Source: Actinoallomurus bryophytorum
Lineage (GTDB): Bacteria; Actinomycetota; Actinomycetes; Streptosporangiales; Streptosporangiaceae
Direction of reading: 5' to 3'
Length of the DNA: 64,000 nucleotides
Assembly: GCF_006716425.1 (NCBI RefSeq)
Contig: NZ_VFOZ01000002.1
Span: 496,001 to 560,000 of the forward strand
In this document: piece by piece, positions 1 to 12,190 of the stretch
Layout of the letters: each line of letters begins with the position of its first letter
Numbering within the stretch: position 1 is the first letter of the stretch
Notes under the pieces: generated by a model
Told to the model about the DNA's origin: nothing
Seen by the model: only the letters and a program-made list of their open reading frames with translations
The model's database searches: none
Made by a program: the position numbers and the translations under genes

Positions 1-2
1 GC

Positions 3-284
3 TACACCGGAGCGACACCGGCCCAGCAGAACTTCACGAGCAACCTGTCCGCCACCGGCGGCGGGGTCGGTCTGCGCGACACGAGCGGAGCACTGGTCGA
101 CAGCGTCGGCTGGGGCACCGCCACCAACGCGCTGGTGGAGAACTGCGCGGCACCGGCTCCCCCGTCCACGGCCCCGCCGGGCTCGAGCATCATCCGGCAG
201 CCGAACGGGCGGGACACCGATTCCGGCTGTGACGACTTCGCAGCCACCTCCACCGCGACGCCAGGCGCGTCGAACCACTCCTAA
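3..284 (+). CDS. Lamin-tail-domain secreted protein, C-terminal end only
   Basis: The reading frame is open from the window edge to a TAA stop, giving the last 93 residues of a protein whose start lies outside. The residues show the end of a lamin-tail (LTD) domain: a GLRDTSG turn, a VDSVGWG strand, an SIIRQPNGRDTDSG segment and a closing TPGAS. LTD domains are extracellular beta-sandwich modules often attached to secreted nucleases or other exo-enzymes. The catalytic part, if there is one, cannot be seen, so no reaction is assigned. The gene converges on the GH62 gene and the two are separated by a strong hairpin. Confidence 0.7.
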   Translation, partial: YTGATPAQQNFTSNLSATGGGVGLRDTSGALVDSVGWGTATNALVENCAAPAPPSTAPPGSSIIRQPNGRDTDSGCDDFAATSTATPGASNHS

Positions 285-299
285 CCGCAGCATCCGAGC

Positions 300-334
300 G
301 TCTGGGAGCGCAGCCGTGCGCTGCGCTCCCAGAC
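300..334. terminator. Bidirectional hairpin terminator
   Basis: Perfect 15-bp inverted repeat (arms 300-314 and 320-334) around a 5-nt loop, between two convergent genes. There is no U-tract, as is common in actinomycetes. Confidence 0.8.
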
Positions 335-428
335 CGGCTCGACACCGTCGGTTCCTTTTACGGGAAGGGCACCCGGCTCACCTACACACTGGCGGCCACC
401 GGCCCGCGATCACCGTGGATCACGCGGG

Positions 429-3529
<3,101 letters not shown>

Positions 3530-3539
3530 TCAAGACTTT

Positions 3540-3552
3540 CGAAAACATTTCG
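3540..3552. promoter_or_regulatory. Palindromic operator candidate 1 (xylanase promoter)
   Basis: CGAAAACATTTCG: CGAAA and TTTCG arms with a 3-nt spacer, about 195 bp upstream of the GH10 start. Similar to the LacI-family type operator described for Streptomyces xylan genes. Confidence 0.55.
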
Positions 3553-3609
3553 AGTAATGATCATGATTCGCGTACGTCATCTCCTCCCTCTAATGGGCGG
3601 GTACGCCAC

Positions 3610-3621
3610 CGAAAACTTTCG
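3610..3621. promoter_or_regulatory. Palindromic operator candidate 2 (xylanase promoter)
   Basis: CGAAAACTTTCG, with CGAAA and TTTCG arms and a 2-nt spacer. It shares its core with site 1 and with the site at 7870. Confidence 0.6.
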
Positions 3622-3647
3622 ATGATCTCTTACCGAGCAAAGGGCGC

Positions 3648-3663
3648 CATGAAAGTTTTCATG
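3648..3663. promoter_or_regulatory. Palindromic operator candidate 3 (xylanase promoter)
   Basis: CATGAAAGTTTTCATG: seven-base perfect arms around GT, with the same GAAA/TTTC core as sites 1 and 2. Part of a cluster of three palindromes within about 125 bp. Confidence 0.55.
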
Positions 3664-4017
3664 CCCGGCCAGGCGTCCACGCGGATAACACCAGCTGAGC
3701 CGGGGTCGGCTCCGTCGCGTTTTTCACGATACGCATCGGGCGCTTGACAGACCTCTCCGGCTCATATTTGCTCCAGCGCACCACCACCTTCGACCGGCCC
3801 CCTGAAGAAAGGACCTCAATCGACCGTCCGAATCGTCAGCGATGACATTCCGCCTACGGTGCCCGAGGTCGCGTCCGGCGCTCCGATCAAACGTGAGCGC
3901 CGGTGGCGACAACGACGACGCGGCCGTGGGCGACCCCCTACTAAAGACCCACCCCTGGCCGATGTGCAGCCCGGCCACGGCTCCAACGGCCGTCACCGAC
4001 CTCTGTGGTCAATACAC
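3664..4017. other. Intergenic region upstream of the GH10 unit
   Basis: No convincing gene or hairpin is seen. It lies between the end of the GH43 gene and the operator cluster of the GH10 gene, both read leftward. Short open frames here have no family features. Confidence 0.5.
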
Positions 4018-5508
4018 CTAGAGTTCGCGGTATTCGAAATAGGCGAAGTCGGCGGTGGTCGTGCTGGGCTCTCCGTTGCTGCTGGCGTACATGCCGAGGT
4101 AGGCGCCGGTGAACGACCCCGCCGGCTCGTGGCCCAGGACACGGCCGTCGGCCGGTGCGCCGAACTCCGCGCCGTCCAGACGGAACCGGTACTCCTGGTC
4201 GTGGGCCTCGACACCGATCCGGATGCGGCCACCCGCGATCGGCCGGTCGGCGAGGAGCTCGTCGGTCCCTTCGGCGCGACGTATCAGCCGGGCCGTGCCG
4301 AGCGAGATCTCACACCGGAGCTGGAACGCGTCGTTCTGCAGCAGGACCAGGCCGGCGCATTCGTTGCCGGACGCGGGCGTGAAGTCCAGGGCGGTGTACG
4401 CGGCGAAGTGCGCGTGCTGCTGGCGCCGGGCGATCAGACTCGGGCAGGCGCGTTCGGTCAGGGTCTCGGGTCGCAGGCGCAGCCTGAGCCGGCCGGGCGT
4501 CAGGTCCCAGAACCGCTCGCGCGGCGTGCGGAGCTGGTTCCAGCACGGGCGGAGTCCGGGTTCGTCGAAGGTGTCGCAGGCGGACTCGGCGGGCCAGCGG
4601 TGTTCGGGCAGGGCGGGACGTGTCTCCGCCTCCCGTACGCCGGGGATGACCGGCCAGCCGTCCGCCCAGCCGACGGGGGTCAGGAAGGTCTCCCGGCCCA
4701 GGTTGAGACCAGGTCTGATGGCCAGCAGCACCGCCCACCAGTCGCCGTCGGCGGTCTGGATCAGGTCGGCGTGGCCCGTGGAGCCGATCGGATGGTCCGC
4801 GCCGAGATGGCGGTGGGTGAGCACCGGGTTGCGCGGGTTCCCCTCGTACGGCCCGGTGACGTCGGCCGAGCGGGCGACGCTGACCGCGTGGTCGAGGGCG
4901 GTCCCGCCCTCGGCGGCGAGCAGGTGATAGGACTCGCCGATCCGGTAGAGGTGCGGTCCCTCGGCCCAGGTCGCGTCCCGGAGCGCTCCGTTCCAGATGA
5001 CGTGCTCGGGACCGACGAGCGTCAGTGTGGCCAGGTCCAGCTCTCGTAGCCAGACCTCGGTGTGCCCGGAGGCGTCCGCCGGCCGGGTGGCGTGGAACCA
5101 GACTCGGCCGTCGTCGAACAGCAGCGACGGGTCGAAGCTCGACGGCTCGCCCAGCCAGTGCGGCGCCGACCAGGGCCCGGCCGGGTCGGTGGCCGTCGCG
5201 ATGAAGTTGCCGGTCTCCGCGGTCCCGTACATCAGTGTGCAGACGACGTAGTAGGTGCCGTCGTGGTGCCGGATCGTGGGGGCGTACAGGCCGCCGGAGG
5301 CACGGACGCCGTCCAGCGGCAGCTGTTCGGGCCGGTCCAGCACATGGCCGAGCGGTCGCCAGTGCACGAGGTCGCGGCTGTGGAACACGGGCAGCCCGGG
5401 GAACCATTCGAAGCTGGAGGTGACCAGGTAGAAGTCCGGCCCGACCCGGCAGATCGACGGGTCGGGGTGTGAGCCGGGCAGGATCGGGTTGCGGAACTCG
5501 GTCAGCAC
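4018..5508 (-). CDS. GH43 beta-xylosidase / alpha-L-arabinofuranosidase
   Basis: Predicted to cut xylo-oligosaccharides or arabinosyl side groups. The 496-residue protein has no signal peptide, so it probably acts in the cytoplasm on imported oligosaccharides. A five-bladed GH43 propeller spans about residues 5-300, followed by a beta-sandwich domain at about 310-496. The catalytic triad is visible: Asp16 in HPDPS, Asp126 in SSFDPS and Glu183 in WAEGPHLY. The length and the C-terminal domain fit the XynB-like GH43 subgroup. Its start overlaps the end of the GH3 gene by 7 bp, so the two are translationally coupled and together would finish xylan breakdown. Confidence 0.92.
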   Translation of the reverse strand: MLTEFRNPILPGSHPDPSICRVGPDFYLVTSSFEWFPGLPVFHSRDLVHWRPLGHVLDRPEQLPLDGVRASGGLYAPTIRHHDGTYYVVCTLMYGTAETGNFIATATDPAGPWSAPHWLGEPSSFDPSLLFDDGRVWFHATRPADASGHTEVWLRELDLATLTLVGPEHVIWNGALRDATWAEGPHLYRIGESYHLLAAEGGTALDHAVSVARSADVTGPYEGNPRNPVLTHRHLGADHPIGSTGHADLIQTADGDWWAVLLAIRPGLNLGRETFLTPVGWADGWPVIPGVREAETRPALPEHRWPAESACDTFDEPGLRPCWNQLRTPRERFWDLTPGRLRLRLRPETLTERACPSLIARRQQHAHFAAYTALDFTPASGNECAGLVLLQNDAFQLRCEISLGTARLIRRAEGTDELLADRPIAGGRIRIGVEAHDQEYRFRLDGAEFGAPADGRVLGHEPAGSFTGAYLGMYASSNGEPSTTTADFAYFEYREL

Positions 5509-7808
5509 GGCGTGATCTCCACGGGTACGGTCAGCACCCGGTCGGTGCCGAGCTCGCGGACCGGGCCCTCCAGGGTGGTCGACCCGCGCAGCGGAAGGTC
5601 GGCGCTGGACCGGCCCACGCCGACCACGATCTCCCCCGGCTCGACGATGCGTCTCAGGTCGCGACCCGTGAACGAGGTGCGGTCGGCGTGCACGGCGAAC
5701 TCCACCCGGGCGGCCTGTCCGGGCTCCAGCGCGACCCGTGCCCAGCCGGCCAGCCAGCGAAGCGGCCGTACGACCGAGGCGACCGGGTCGGAGAGGTAGA
5801 GCTGCACGACCTCGGTCGCGGCGTGCTCACCGGTGTTGCGTACGGTCGCGGCGACCGTGATGGTCCCGTCGGTAGACGCGCCCGTGGACACCGTCAGCTC
5901 GGAGTAGTCGAAGGTGGTCCAGGTCAGCCCGTGGCCGAAGGGGAACAGCGGCGCCGCGTCCACCGCGCTCCACTGCGAGCCCAGCCCGGCGGGCGGTTGC
6001 AGGTACGTGCCAGGCTGACCGCCGGCGTCCCCCGGCATGCTGAGCGGCAACCGCCCGGAGGGCGTGACCCGTCCGGTGAGCACCCCGGCGATCGCCGGCG
6101 CGCCCTCTTCGCCGGGGAAGAACGTCTGGACGATCGCCGCGGCCCGTCCGGCGATGCCACCGAGCGCGTACGGCCGGCCGGTGACCAGTACGACCACGGT
6201 CGGCGTTCCGGTGGCCAGCACGGCGTGGGCCAGTTCGGCCTGCCGCCCGGGCAGCTCGAGGGTCGTCGCGTCGCAGCCCTCGCCCGAGGTGCCACGGCCG
6301 AACAGTCCGGCCCGGTCGCCGAGCGCCAGCACGCAGACGTCGGCCTCGCGAGCTGCGGCCACCGCGCCCGCGATGTCCTCGTCGGTGACCAGGACGTCGG
6401 TGCCGGCCGCCACGGTGAGCCCGGGCAGCTCGGCGCCCAGCGCCCCGGCCAGTGAGGGGATCCGTACGCCGATGGGCAGGTCCGGGCGCCGCGTGCCCAC
6501 GTGGTTGGGGAAGGAGTAGCAGCCGAGCATGGCACGCGGCTCGTCGGCCAGCGGACCGGTCAGCGCGACCCGGGCGGCGCGCAGCGGCAGGGTGCCGTCG
6601 TTGGCGAGCAGCACCACCGACTCCTCGGCGATCCGCCGGGCCAGATCCCGGCCGGCGGGCGGGTCGAGCTCCACCTCCTCCTCCTCTGGTTCCGGAACTC
6701 CCTCGTCCAGCAGGCCGAGTTCGGCCTTCAGCGTGAGGACCCGCCGTACCGACCGGTCCAGGAGCTCCATCGGCACCTCGCCGGACTCCACCAGGGCGGT
6801 CAGGGGCTCGCCGTAGCAGCGGGTGGTGGGCAGCTCGACGTCCACGCCGGCGTGCAGCGCGAGCGCGGCGGCCTCGGCCTGGGACCCGGCGACCGCGTGC
6901 ATACCCTCCAGCAACGAGATGCCGTAGTAGTCGGCGACGACCACGCCGGTGAAACCGAGCCGCTCGCGCAGCAGCCCGGTGAGCAGCGCGGCGTCGGAGT
7001 GCGCGGGGATCCCGTCCACGTCGGCGTAGGACGGCATCACGGCGCGGGCCCCGCTCTCCCGCAGCGCCATGACGAACGGCTCGGCCACGATGTCGGCGAA
7101 CTCGCGCGCGCCGAGCGCGGCCGGGGCCATGTTGCGACCGGCCCGCGAGGACGCGTAACCGGCGAAGTGCTTCAGTGTGGCGACGATCCCCGAGCGTTCG
7201 AGCCCACGGGCGTAGGCCGCGCCGATCACGCCGACGAGCTGAGGATCCTCGCCGATCGCCTCCTCCGTACGGCCCCAGCGGTAGTCCCGCACCACGTCGA
7301 GCACCGGCGCCAGGCCCTGGTGCAGGCCGAGCCGCCGCATCGTGGTGCCGATGAAACCGGCCATCTCCTCGACGAGGCCCTGGTCGAAGGTGGCGCCCCA
7401 GGCCGGCGGCGAGGGGAAGAGGGTCGCGGTCCACGTCATCAGCCCGGTGAGGCACTCCTCGTGCGCGATCGCCGGGATGCCGAACCGATTGCCCGCGGCC
7501 ACCTGCTGCTGCAGCTCGCGCAGCCGGGCGGCCCCGTCGGCCGGGCTGATCGGCGCGGTGCCGAAGACCCGGGTGAGCTGGCCCAGACCGTTGGTCAGCA
7601 TGCCCTCCAAAGGCGGCGGATCGCCGAGGTCGTCCGGCTGCGGCGCCACCTGCTCTCCGGGGCGCGCCGACTCGGCCCAGAACGATGCCAACTGGCCGAT
7701 CTTCTCCGCCACCGTCATCCGGGTCATCAGGTCCGCGGCCCGTACGGCGGCCGGCTGCACCGGGTCCCGCCAGATTCCTGTCAGGTCCTGCTGGAGTGCT
7801 TCGGCCAT
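5502..7808 (-). CDS. GH3 beta-xylosidase/beta-glucosidase
   Basis: Exo-acting glycosidase, probably releasing xylose from xylo-oligosaccharides. The 768-residue protein has the standard order: GH3 N-terminal barrel (about 30-330), alpha/beta C-terminal domain (about 390-600) and fibronectin-III-like domain (about 660-735). The nucleophile is Asp293 in VVVADYYG, and the KHFAGY motif is at 213-218. No signal peptide is present, so it is predicted to be cytoplasmic. A GGGAGAG ribosome site precedes the ATG. It is the first gene of a unit with the GH43 gene and diverges from the sugar importer, an arrangement close to the described Streptomyces bxl (beta-xylosidase/xylobiose uptake) loci. Confidence 0.93.
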   Translation of the reverse strand: MAEALQQDLTGIWRDPVQPAAVRAADLMTRMTVAEKIGQLASFWAESARPGEQVAPQPDDLGDPPPLEGMLTNGLGQLTRVFGTAPISPADGAARLRELQQQVAAGNRFGIPAIAHEECLTGLMTWTATLFPSPPAWGATFDQGLVEEMAGFIGTTMRRLGLHQGLAPVLDVVRDYRWGRTEEAIGEDPQLVGVIGAAYARGLERSGIVATLKHFAGYASSRAGRNMAPAALGAREFADIVAEPFVMALRESGARAVMPSYADVDGIPAHSDAALLTGLLRERLGFTGVVVADYYGISLLEGMHAVAGSQAEAAALALHAGVDVELPTTRCYGEPLTALVESGEVPMELLDRSVRRVLTLKAELGLLDEGVPEPEEEEVELDPPAGRDLARRIAEESVVLLANDGTLPLRAARVALTGPLADEPRAMLGCYSFPNHVGTRRPDLPIGVRIPSLAGALGAELPGLTVAAGTDVLVTDEDIAGAVAAAREADVCVLALGDRAGLFGRGTSGEGCDATTLELPGRQAELAHAVLATGTPTVVVLVTGRPYALGGIAGRAAAIVQTFFPGEEGAPAIAGVLTGRVTPSGRLPLSMPGDAGGQPGTYLQPPAGLGSQWSAVDAAPLFPFGHGLTWTTFDYSELTVSTGASTDGTITVAATVRNTGEHAATEVVQLYLSDPVASVVRPLRWLAGWARVALEPGQAARVEFAVHADRTSFTGRDLRRIVEPGEIVVGVGRSSADLPLRGSTTLEGPVRELGTDRVLTVPVEITPC

Positions 7809-7869
7809 GGGGGATCGCTCTCCCGTCTCTGGGTCTCGAAAGGATCAGGCCGACGGCTTCGAACGATAT

Positions 7870-7881
7870 CGCAAACTTTCG
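7870..7881. promoter_or_regulatory. Operator candidate 4 (GH3/importer divergent promoter)
   Basis: CGCAAACTTTCG, one mismatch from the perfect palindrome at 3610-3621, located 62 bp upstream of the GH3 start. Confidence 0.5.
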
Positions 7882-7996
7882 AACTGTCTAGAAGCTGGCT
7901 TGACCTCCTGGAAAAGCAGGCCCGGCGAGAAAAGTCGGTGGAGGTGTTGACCCTCCTTTACCACGCTTTTAGAGTACGGCAGCACGGCATAGTTTT

Positions 7997-8008
7997 CGAT
8001 ACTTTTCG
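7997..8008. promoter_or_regulatory. Operator candidate 5 (importer promoter)
   Basis: CGATACTTTTCG, an imperfect version of the same motif overlapping a TTTCGAAA palindrome, about 40 bp upstream of the binding-protein start. Confidence 0.45.
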
Positions 8009-8047
8009 AAATGTATCGCTGCCGTTCATCCATTCTGAGGAGATCCG

Positions 8048-9337
8048 ATGGGCGAGCAATCCCTCTCGCGCCGCACCTTCCTGTCCGCGACGGCAACGGC
8101 CGGCCTCACCGCGCCGCTCCTCAGCGCCTGTGGCGGCAGCAGCAAGAAATCCTCGAACGGCAAGGTCACCGTCGAGTGGTGGAACATCTCGACCACCGAG
8201 CCGGCGAAGACCCAGTTCGCGAACGCGGCCAAGACGTTCATGGCTCAGAACCCCAACGTCACGCTCAAGCTCGTCACCCTCGAGAACGAGGCGTACAAGT
8301 CCAAGATGACCGCGCTCACGGCCTCGGGGAAGCTGCCCGACATCTTCCACACCTGGGGTGGAGGTGTGTTGAAGCAGCAGGTCGACGCGGGACTGGTCAA
8401 GAACCTCACCTCCGGCATCGCCCCCTGGTCGGGGACCTTAAGCAAGCTCTCGCTGCAGCCGTACCAGTTCGGCGGGCAGACCTACGCGGTTCCGTGGGAC
8501 ATCGGCATGGTGGGCTTCTGGTACAACAAGGCGCTGTTCCGCAGGGCCGGGATCACGACGCCCCCCGCGACCTGGACGGACTATCTCGAAGCGGTGAAGA
8601 GGCTGAAGGCGGCCGGGATCACTCCGATCGCCGTCGCGGGCAAGGACAAGTGGCCCGAGATGTACTACTGGGCCTACCTGGTCATGCGCGTCGGCGGCAT
8701 CGCGGCGCTCAAGCAGGCCGAGACCAGCAAGGACTTCAGCGGGCCTCCGTTCGTCGCGGCCGGCGAGCACCTCAAGGAGCTGACCGCGCTCTCGCCGTTC
8801 CAGCAGGGATACCTCGGGGCGGGATTCGACGCGCCCGGGGGCGAGGCCGCCACGATGGGCAACGGCAAGGCGGGCATGGAGCTGATGGGCCAGTGGGCGC
8901 CCTCCGTCCAGGCGGCCACCGGCAAGGGCCTCGGCAAGGACCTCGGCTTCTTCCTGTTCCCGACGGTCGAGGGCGGCCAGGGCGTGGCCACCGAGGTGTT
9001 CGGCGGCGGCGGCGCGCACGCCCTCCGCAAGGGCGCGCCCAAAGAGGCCGTCGACGTGCTCAAGTTCTTCTCCTCCCTGGACGAGGCCAAGAAGCTCGTG
9101 TCCTCCGGTGCCGCGATGCCGGTGGTCGCCGGATCCGAGTCCGCCCTGACCGACCCGAACAAGCAGGTGGTCGCCAAGTCGCTGGCCGGTGCCACCGGCT
9201 TCCAGCTCTTCTTGGACCAGGCGTTCCCGCCGGCCGTGGGGCAGGAGGTCAACGACAGCGTCGCCGCGCTGGTCGAGGGGAAGAAGACACCGCAGCAGGT
9301 CGCCCAGGCGATCACGCAGACGGCGAAGAGCCAGTGA
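8048..9337 (+). CDS. Xylo-oligosaccharide ABC importer, substrate-binding lipoprotein
   Basis: Binds sugars outside the membrane and delivers them to the permeases that follow. The 429-residue protein is an extracellular solute-binding protein family 1 member. The N-terminus carries twin arginines (SRRTFL, residues 7-12) and a lipobox LLSAC with Cys28, so it is probably Tat-exported and lipid-anchored. AGGAG lies 7-8 nt upstream of the ATG. The substrate is inferred to be xylobiose or longer xylo-oligosaccharides because every neighbour acts on xylan. The stop overlaps the next start by 4 bp. Confidence 0.92.
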   Translation: MGEQSLSRRTFLSATATAGLTAPLLSACGGSSKKSSNGKVTVEWWNISTTEPAKTQFANAAKTFMAQNPNVTLKLVTLENEAYKSKMTALTASGKLPDIFHTWGGGVLKQQVDAGLVKNLTSGIAPWSGTLSKLSLQPYQFGGQTYAVPWDIGMVGFWYNKALFRRAGITTPPATWTDYLEAVKRLKAAGITPIAVAGKDKWPEMYYWAYLVMRVGGIAALKQAETSKDFSGPPFVAAGEHLKELTALSPFQQGYLGAGFDAPGGEAATMGNGKAGMELMGQWAPSVQAATGKGLGKDLGFFLFPTVEGGQGVATEVFGGGGAHALRKGAPKEAVDVLKFFSSLDEAKKLVSSGAAMPVVAGSESALTDPNKQVVAKSLAGATGFQLFLDQAFPPAVGQEVNDSVAALVEGKKTPQQVAQAITQTAKSQ

Positions 9338-10308
9338 CCCTCGCCGCCACCCGTCCCGTGGACGTGGCGGCGGCGTCCGCCCCCACCCCGTCACGCGGAC
9401 GTCGCAACCTCCGTACGTGGGCGACGATCGTCTCGTTCCTGCTTCCCGCGTTGGTGCTGTTCGGCTCGCTGGTGCTGATCCCGATCGGCGTGGCGCTCTA
9501 CCTCAGCATGTTCAAGTGGGGCGGCTTCGGGCCTCCGACCGACTTCGTGGGGCTGGACAACTTCACCCGGATGTTCCAGGACAGCGTCTTTCTCGGCGAT
9601 CTTTGGCGCGGGTTCCTGCTGATCCTGTTCTCCGTCGGGATCCAGCTGCCGTTCGCGCTGGCCATGGCCGTGCTGCTCAACCAGAAGTTGCGTGGCCGCG
9701 CGATCTACCGCCTGCTGTTCTTCGCCCCGTACGTGCTGTCCGAAGCGATCACCGGCGTCCTGTTCAGCATGCTTCTGCAGCCCGGGGCCGGGCCGGCCGA
9801 CCACCTGCTCGGCTCCGTCGGGCTGCAGAGCCTCGGCGGGAAGTGGTTCGCCGACGGCTCGACCGTGCTGGTGACGATCTTCCTGGTGATCACCTGGAAG
9901 TACTTCGGCTTCCACATGATGCTCTATCTCGCCGGGCTGCAGGGAATCCCGACCGAGGTGCTGGAGGCGGCATCGATCGACGGCGCCGGAGCCTGGCAGC
10001 GGTTCCGGCACGTCACCCTGCCGCTGCTCGGACCGACGATCCGGATCAGCGTCTTCCTGTCCGTCATCGGGGCCATCCAGCTGTTCGACCTGGTCTGGGT
10101 GATCACACGAGGCGGCCCGACCCACGCCTCGGAGACGATGGCGGTCACGATGTTCCAGTTCGGTTTCAAGCGTTTCGAGGTCGGCTACGCCAGCGCGATC
10201 AGCGTCGCGATCCTCGGCATCAGCCTTGTCTTCGCCCTCATCTACCAGCGCTTCGTGATGCGCCGGGACCTCGAAGGAGCCGTGACGAACATGCGAGCCA
10301 GGCGATGA
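9334..10308 (+). CDS. Sugar ABC importer permease 1 (MalF-type)
   Basis: Integral membrane subunit of a carbohydrate uptake (CUT1) transporter. The 324-residue protein has about six membrane helices, and the EAA-loop motif EAASIDGAGAWQRFRHVTLP sits before the last helices and would contact the ATPase. The GTG start overlaps the upstream stop (GTGA) and the stop overlaps the next start (ATGA), so the three importer genes are one operon. No ATPase gene accompanies them; a shared MsiK-type ATPase encoded elsewhere is the likely energy source, as known for related Streptomyces systems. Confidence 0.92.
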   Translation: MTLAATRPVDVAAASAPTPSRGRRNLRTWATIVSFLLPALVLFGSLVLIPIGVALYLSMFKWGGFGPPTDFVGLDNFTRMFQDSVFLGDLWRGFLLILFSVGIQLPFALAMAVLLNQKLRGRAIYRLLFFAPYVLSEAITGVLFSMLLQPGAGPADHLLGSVGLQSLGGKWFADGSTVLVTIFLVITWKYFGFHMMLYLAGLQGIPTEVLEAASIDGAGAWQRFRHVTLPLLGPTIRISVFLSVIGAIQLFDLVWVITRGGPTHASETMAVTMFQFGFKRFEVGYASAISVAILGISLVFALIYQRFVMRRDLEGAVTNMRARR

Positions 10309-11117
10309 GACGGCTTTCTCAGCACGCGATCCTCTGGGTGGTCGGGATCTTCGTCGTCGGCCCGCTCATCTACGGCGTGATCTCCGGCTTCAAGAGCACC
10401 GCCCAGCTGTCCGGCAACATGTTCGGGCTGCCCTCCCCCTGGGTCACCTCGAACTACACCGCGGTCCTCGGCTCGGCGGGCTTCTGGCGGCAGATCTTCA
10501 GCAGCACGTTGATCGCCGTGGCCACCACGATCATCGCCGTCGGGGTGTCGGCCCTGGCGGCCTTCGTGTTCGCCCGGTTCGCCTTCCGCGGCCGCGAGGT
10601 CGTGTTCACGCTGTTCACGATCGGGCTGATGTTCCCGTTCGCGGTGGCGATCCTGCCGCTGTTCGTGCTGCTCCGCAGCTTCGACCTGCTGGACAACCCG
10701 CTCGGCGTGATCCTGCCGCAGGCCGCCTTCGCGCTGCCGCTGACCATCATCGTGCTGCGCGGGTTCTTCCGTACGATCCCGGCCGAGCTGGAGGAGGCCG
10801 CCATCATCGACGGCTGCAGTGCCTTCGGGTTCTTCTGGCGGGTCCTGCTGCCGATGGCCCGGCCGGCGCTGGGCACGGTCTCGGTGCTGGCGATCGTGAC
10901 CTCCTGGAACAACTACCTCCTCCCCCTGCTGGTCTTCAACGAACCGAAGTGGTGGACGATCCCGCTCGGCGTGCAGCAGTTCCAGGGCCAGTACGCCGCC
11001 GACACCGCCCGCATCCTCGCCTACGTCGTCGCGGCCATGGTGCCCGCGCTCGCCTTCTACTCCGTCGCCGAACGACAGCTCATCGGCGGTCTCACCGCCG
11101 GCGCCACCAAAGGCTGA
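10305..11117 (+). CDS. Sugar ABC importer permease 2 (MalG-type)
   Basis: Second transmembrane subunit of the same importer, 270 residues, with about six predicted helices and an EAA loop (EEAAIIDGCSAFGFFWRVLLP). The ATG overlaps the stop of permease 1 by 4 bp. The second GH10 gene follows after a short gap, so import and hydrolysis are probably expressed together. Confidence 0.92.
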   Translation: MRRLSQHAILWVVGIFVVGPLIYGVISGFKSTAQLSGNMFGLPSPWVTSNYTAVLGSAGFWRQIFSSTLIAVATTIIAVGVSALAAFVFARFAFRGREVVFTLFTIGLMFPFAVAILPLFVLLRSFDLLDNPLGVILPQAAFALPLTIIVLRGFFRTIPAELEEAAIIDGCSAFGFFWRVLLPMARPALGTVSVLAIVTSWNNYLLPLLVFNEPKWWTIPLGVQQFQGQYAADTARILAYVVAAMVPALAFYSVAERQLIGGLTAGATKG

Positions 11118-11146
11118 TCCCCAGCCGGCCATCCAGGAGGAGCCTC

Positions 11147-12190
11147 ATGTCGCATCGCCCCGTACGGAAACTTCTCGCCGTGCTCGCCGCCGCCACGGTC
11201 ACGCTCGGCCTGACCACTGGCACCGCATCGGCCCACCGGGTCAAGACCTTAGGCGAGCTCGCCCGGCAGCACGGAAGGTACTTCGGATCGGCCACCGACA
11301 ACCCCGAGTTCAGCGACGCCGCCTACCTCAAGATCCTCGGCAGCGAGTTCACCTCCATCACCCCCGGCAACGGGATGAAGTGGTACGCCACCGAGCCGCA
11401 GCAGGGCGTCTTCGACTGGACGAACGGGGACCAGATCGTGAACTTCGCCCGCCGGCACCACCAGCTGGTCCGGGCGCACACGCTCGTCTGGCACAGCCAG
11501 CTCCCGGACTGGCTGACCACCGGTACATGGACCGCCGAGCAGCTACGGGCGATCCTGAAGAAGCACATCACCACCGAGGTCAGGCACTACCGCCGCAAGG
11601 TCTACTCCTGGGACGTGGTCAACGAGGCGTTCAACGAGGACGGCACGTACCGCGAGACCCTCTGGTACAACACGCTCGGCCCCGGTTACATCGCCGACGC
11701 GCTGCGCTGGGCGCACGAGGCCGACCCGCACGCCAAGCTCTACGTCAACGACTACAACATCGAGGGCATCGGGCCGAAGAGCGACGCCTACTACGACCTG
11801 GTCAAGTCGCTCAAGGCCCGGCACGTGCCGATCGACGGCGTCGGCGTGCAGGGCCACCTCGCGCTGCAGTACGGCTATCCCGCGACGCTGGAGGCCAACC
11901 TGCGGCGCTTCGCCGGCCTCCGCGTGGACACCGCCATCACCGAGCTGGACATCCGGATGCTCCTGCCGGCCGACGCCGGCAAGCTGGCCACCCAGGCCAC
12001 CTGGTACGCCGACGTCACCAAGGCGTGCCTGGCCGTACGGCGCTGCGTGGGCATCACGATCTGGGACTACACCGACAAGTACTCCTGGATCCCGGGCTTC
12101 TTCCCCGGGGAGGGCGCGGCCCTGCCCTACGACGAGAACCTCCAGCCGAAGCCCGCCTACGACGCGATCCGCGACGCCCTCTCCTCGTGA
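11147..12190 (+). CDS. Secreted GH10 endo-xylanase, single domain
   Basis: A second endo-1,4-beta-xylanase of 347 residues. A signal peptide ends near TASA (residue 29); the rest is one GH10 barrel with acid/base Glu160 (WDVVNEAF) and nucleophile Glu266 (TAITELDIR). Unlike the GH10 enzyme at 1874-3346 it has no carbohydrate-binding domain, which fits action on soluble or short xylan chains. AGGAGGAG lies just upstream of the ATG. It is the last intact gene of the importer operon; its stop overlaps the GTG start of a decayed esterase gene. Confidence 0.94.
   Translation: MSHRPVRKLLAVLAAATVTLGLTTGTASAHRVKTLGELARQHGRYFGSATDNPEFSDAAYLKILGSEFTSITPGNGMKWYATEPQQGVFDWTNGDQIVNFARRHHQLVRAHTLVWHSQLPDWLTTGTWTAEQLRAILKKHITTEVRHYRRKVYSWDVVNEAFNEDGTYRETLWYNTLGPGYIADALRWAHEADPHAKLYVNDYNIEGIGPKSDAYYDLVKSLKARHVPIDGVGVQGHLALQYGYPATLEANLRRFAGLRVDTAITELDIRMLLPADAGKLATQATWYADVTKACLAVRRCVGITIWDYTDKYSWIPGFFPGEGAALPYDENLQPKPAYDAIRDALSS

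Noticed and set aside
6501-8309. 602-residue open frame antisense to the GH3 gene
   Set aside because: A shadow of the high-GC GH3 frame; composition and lack of motifs argue against a gene.
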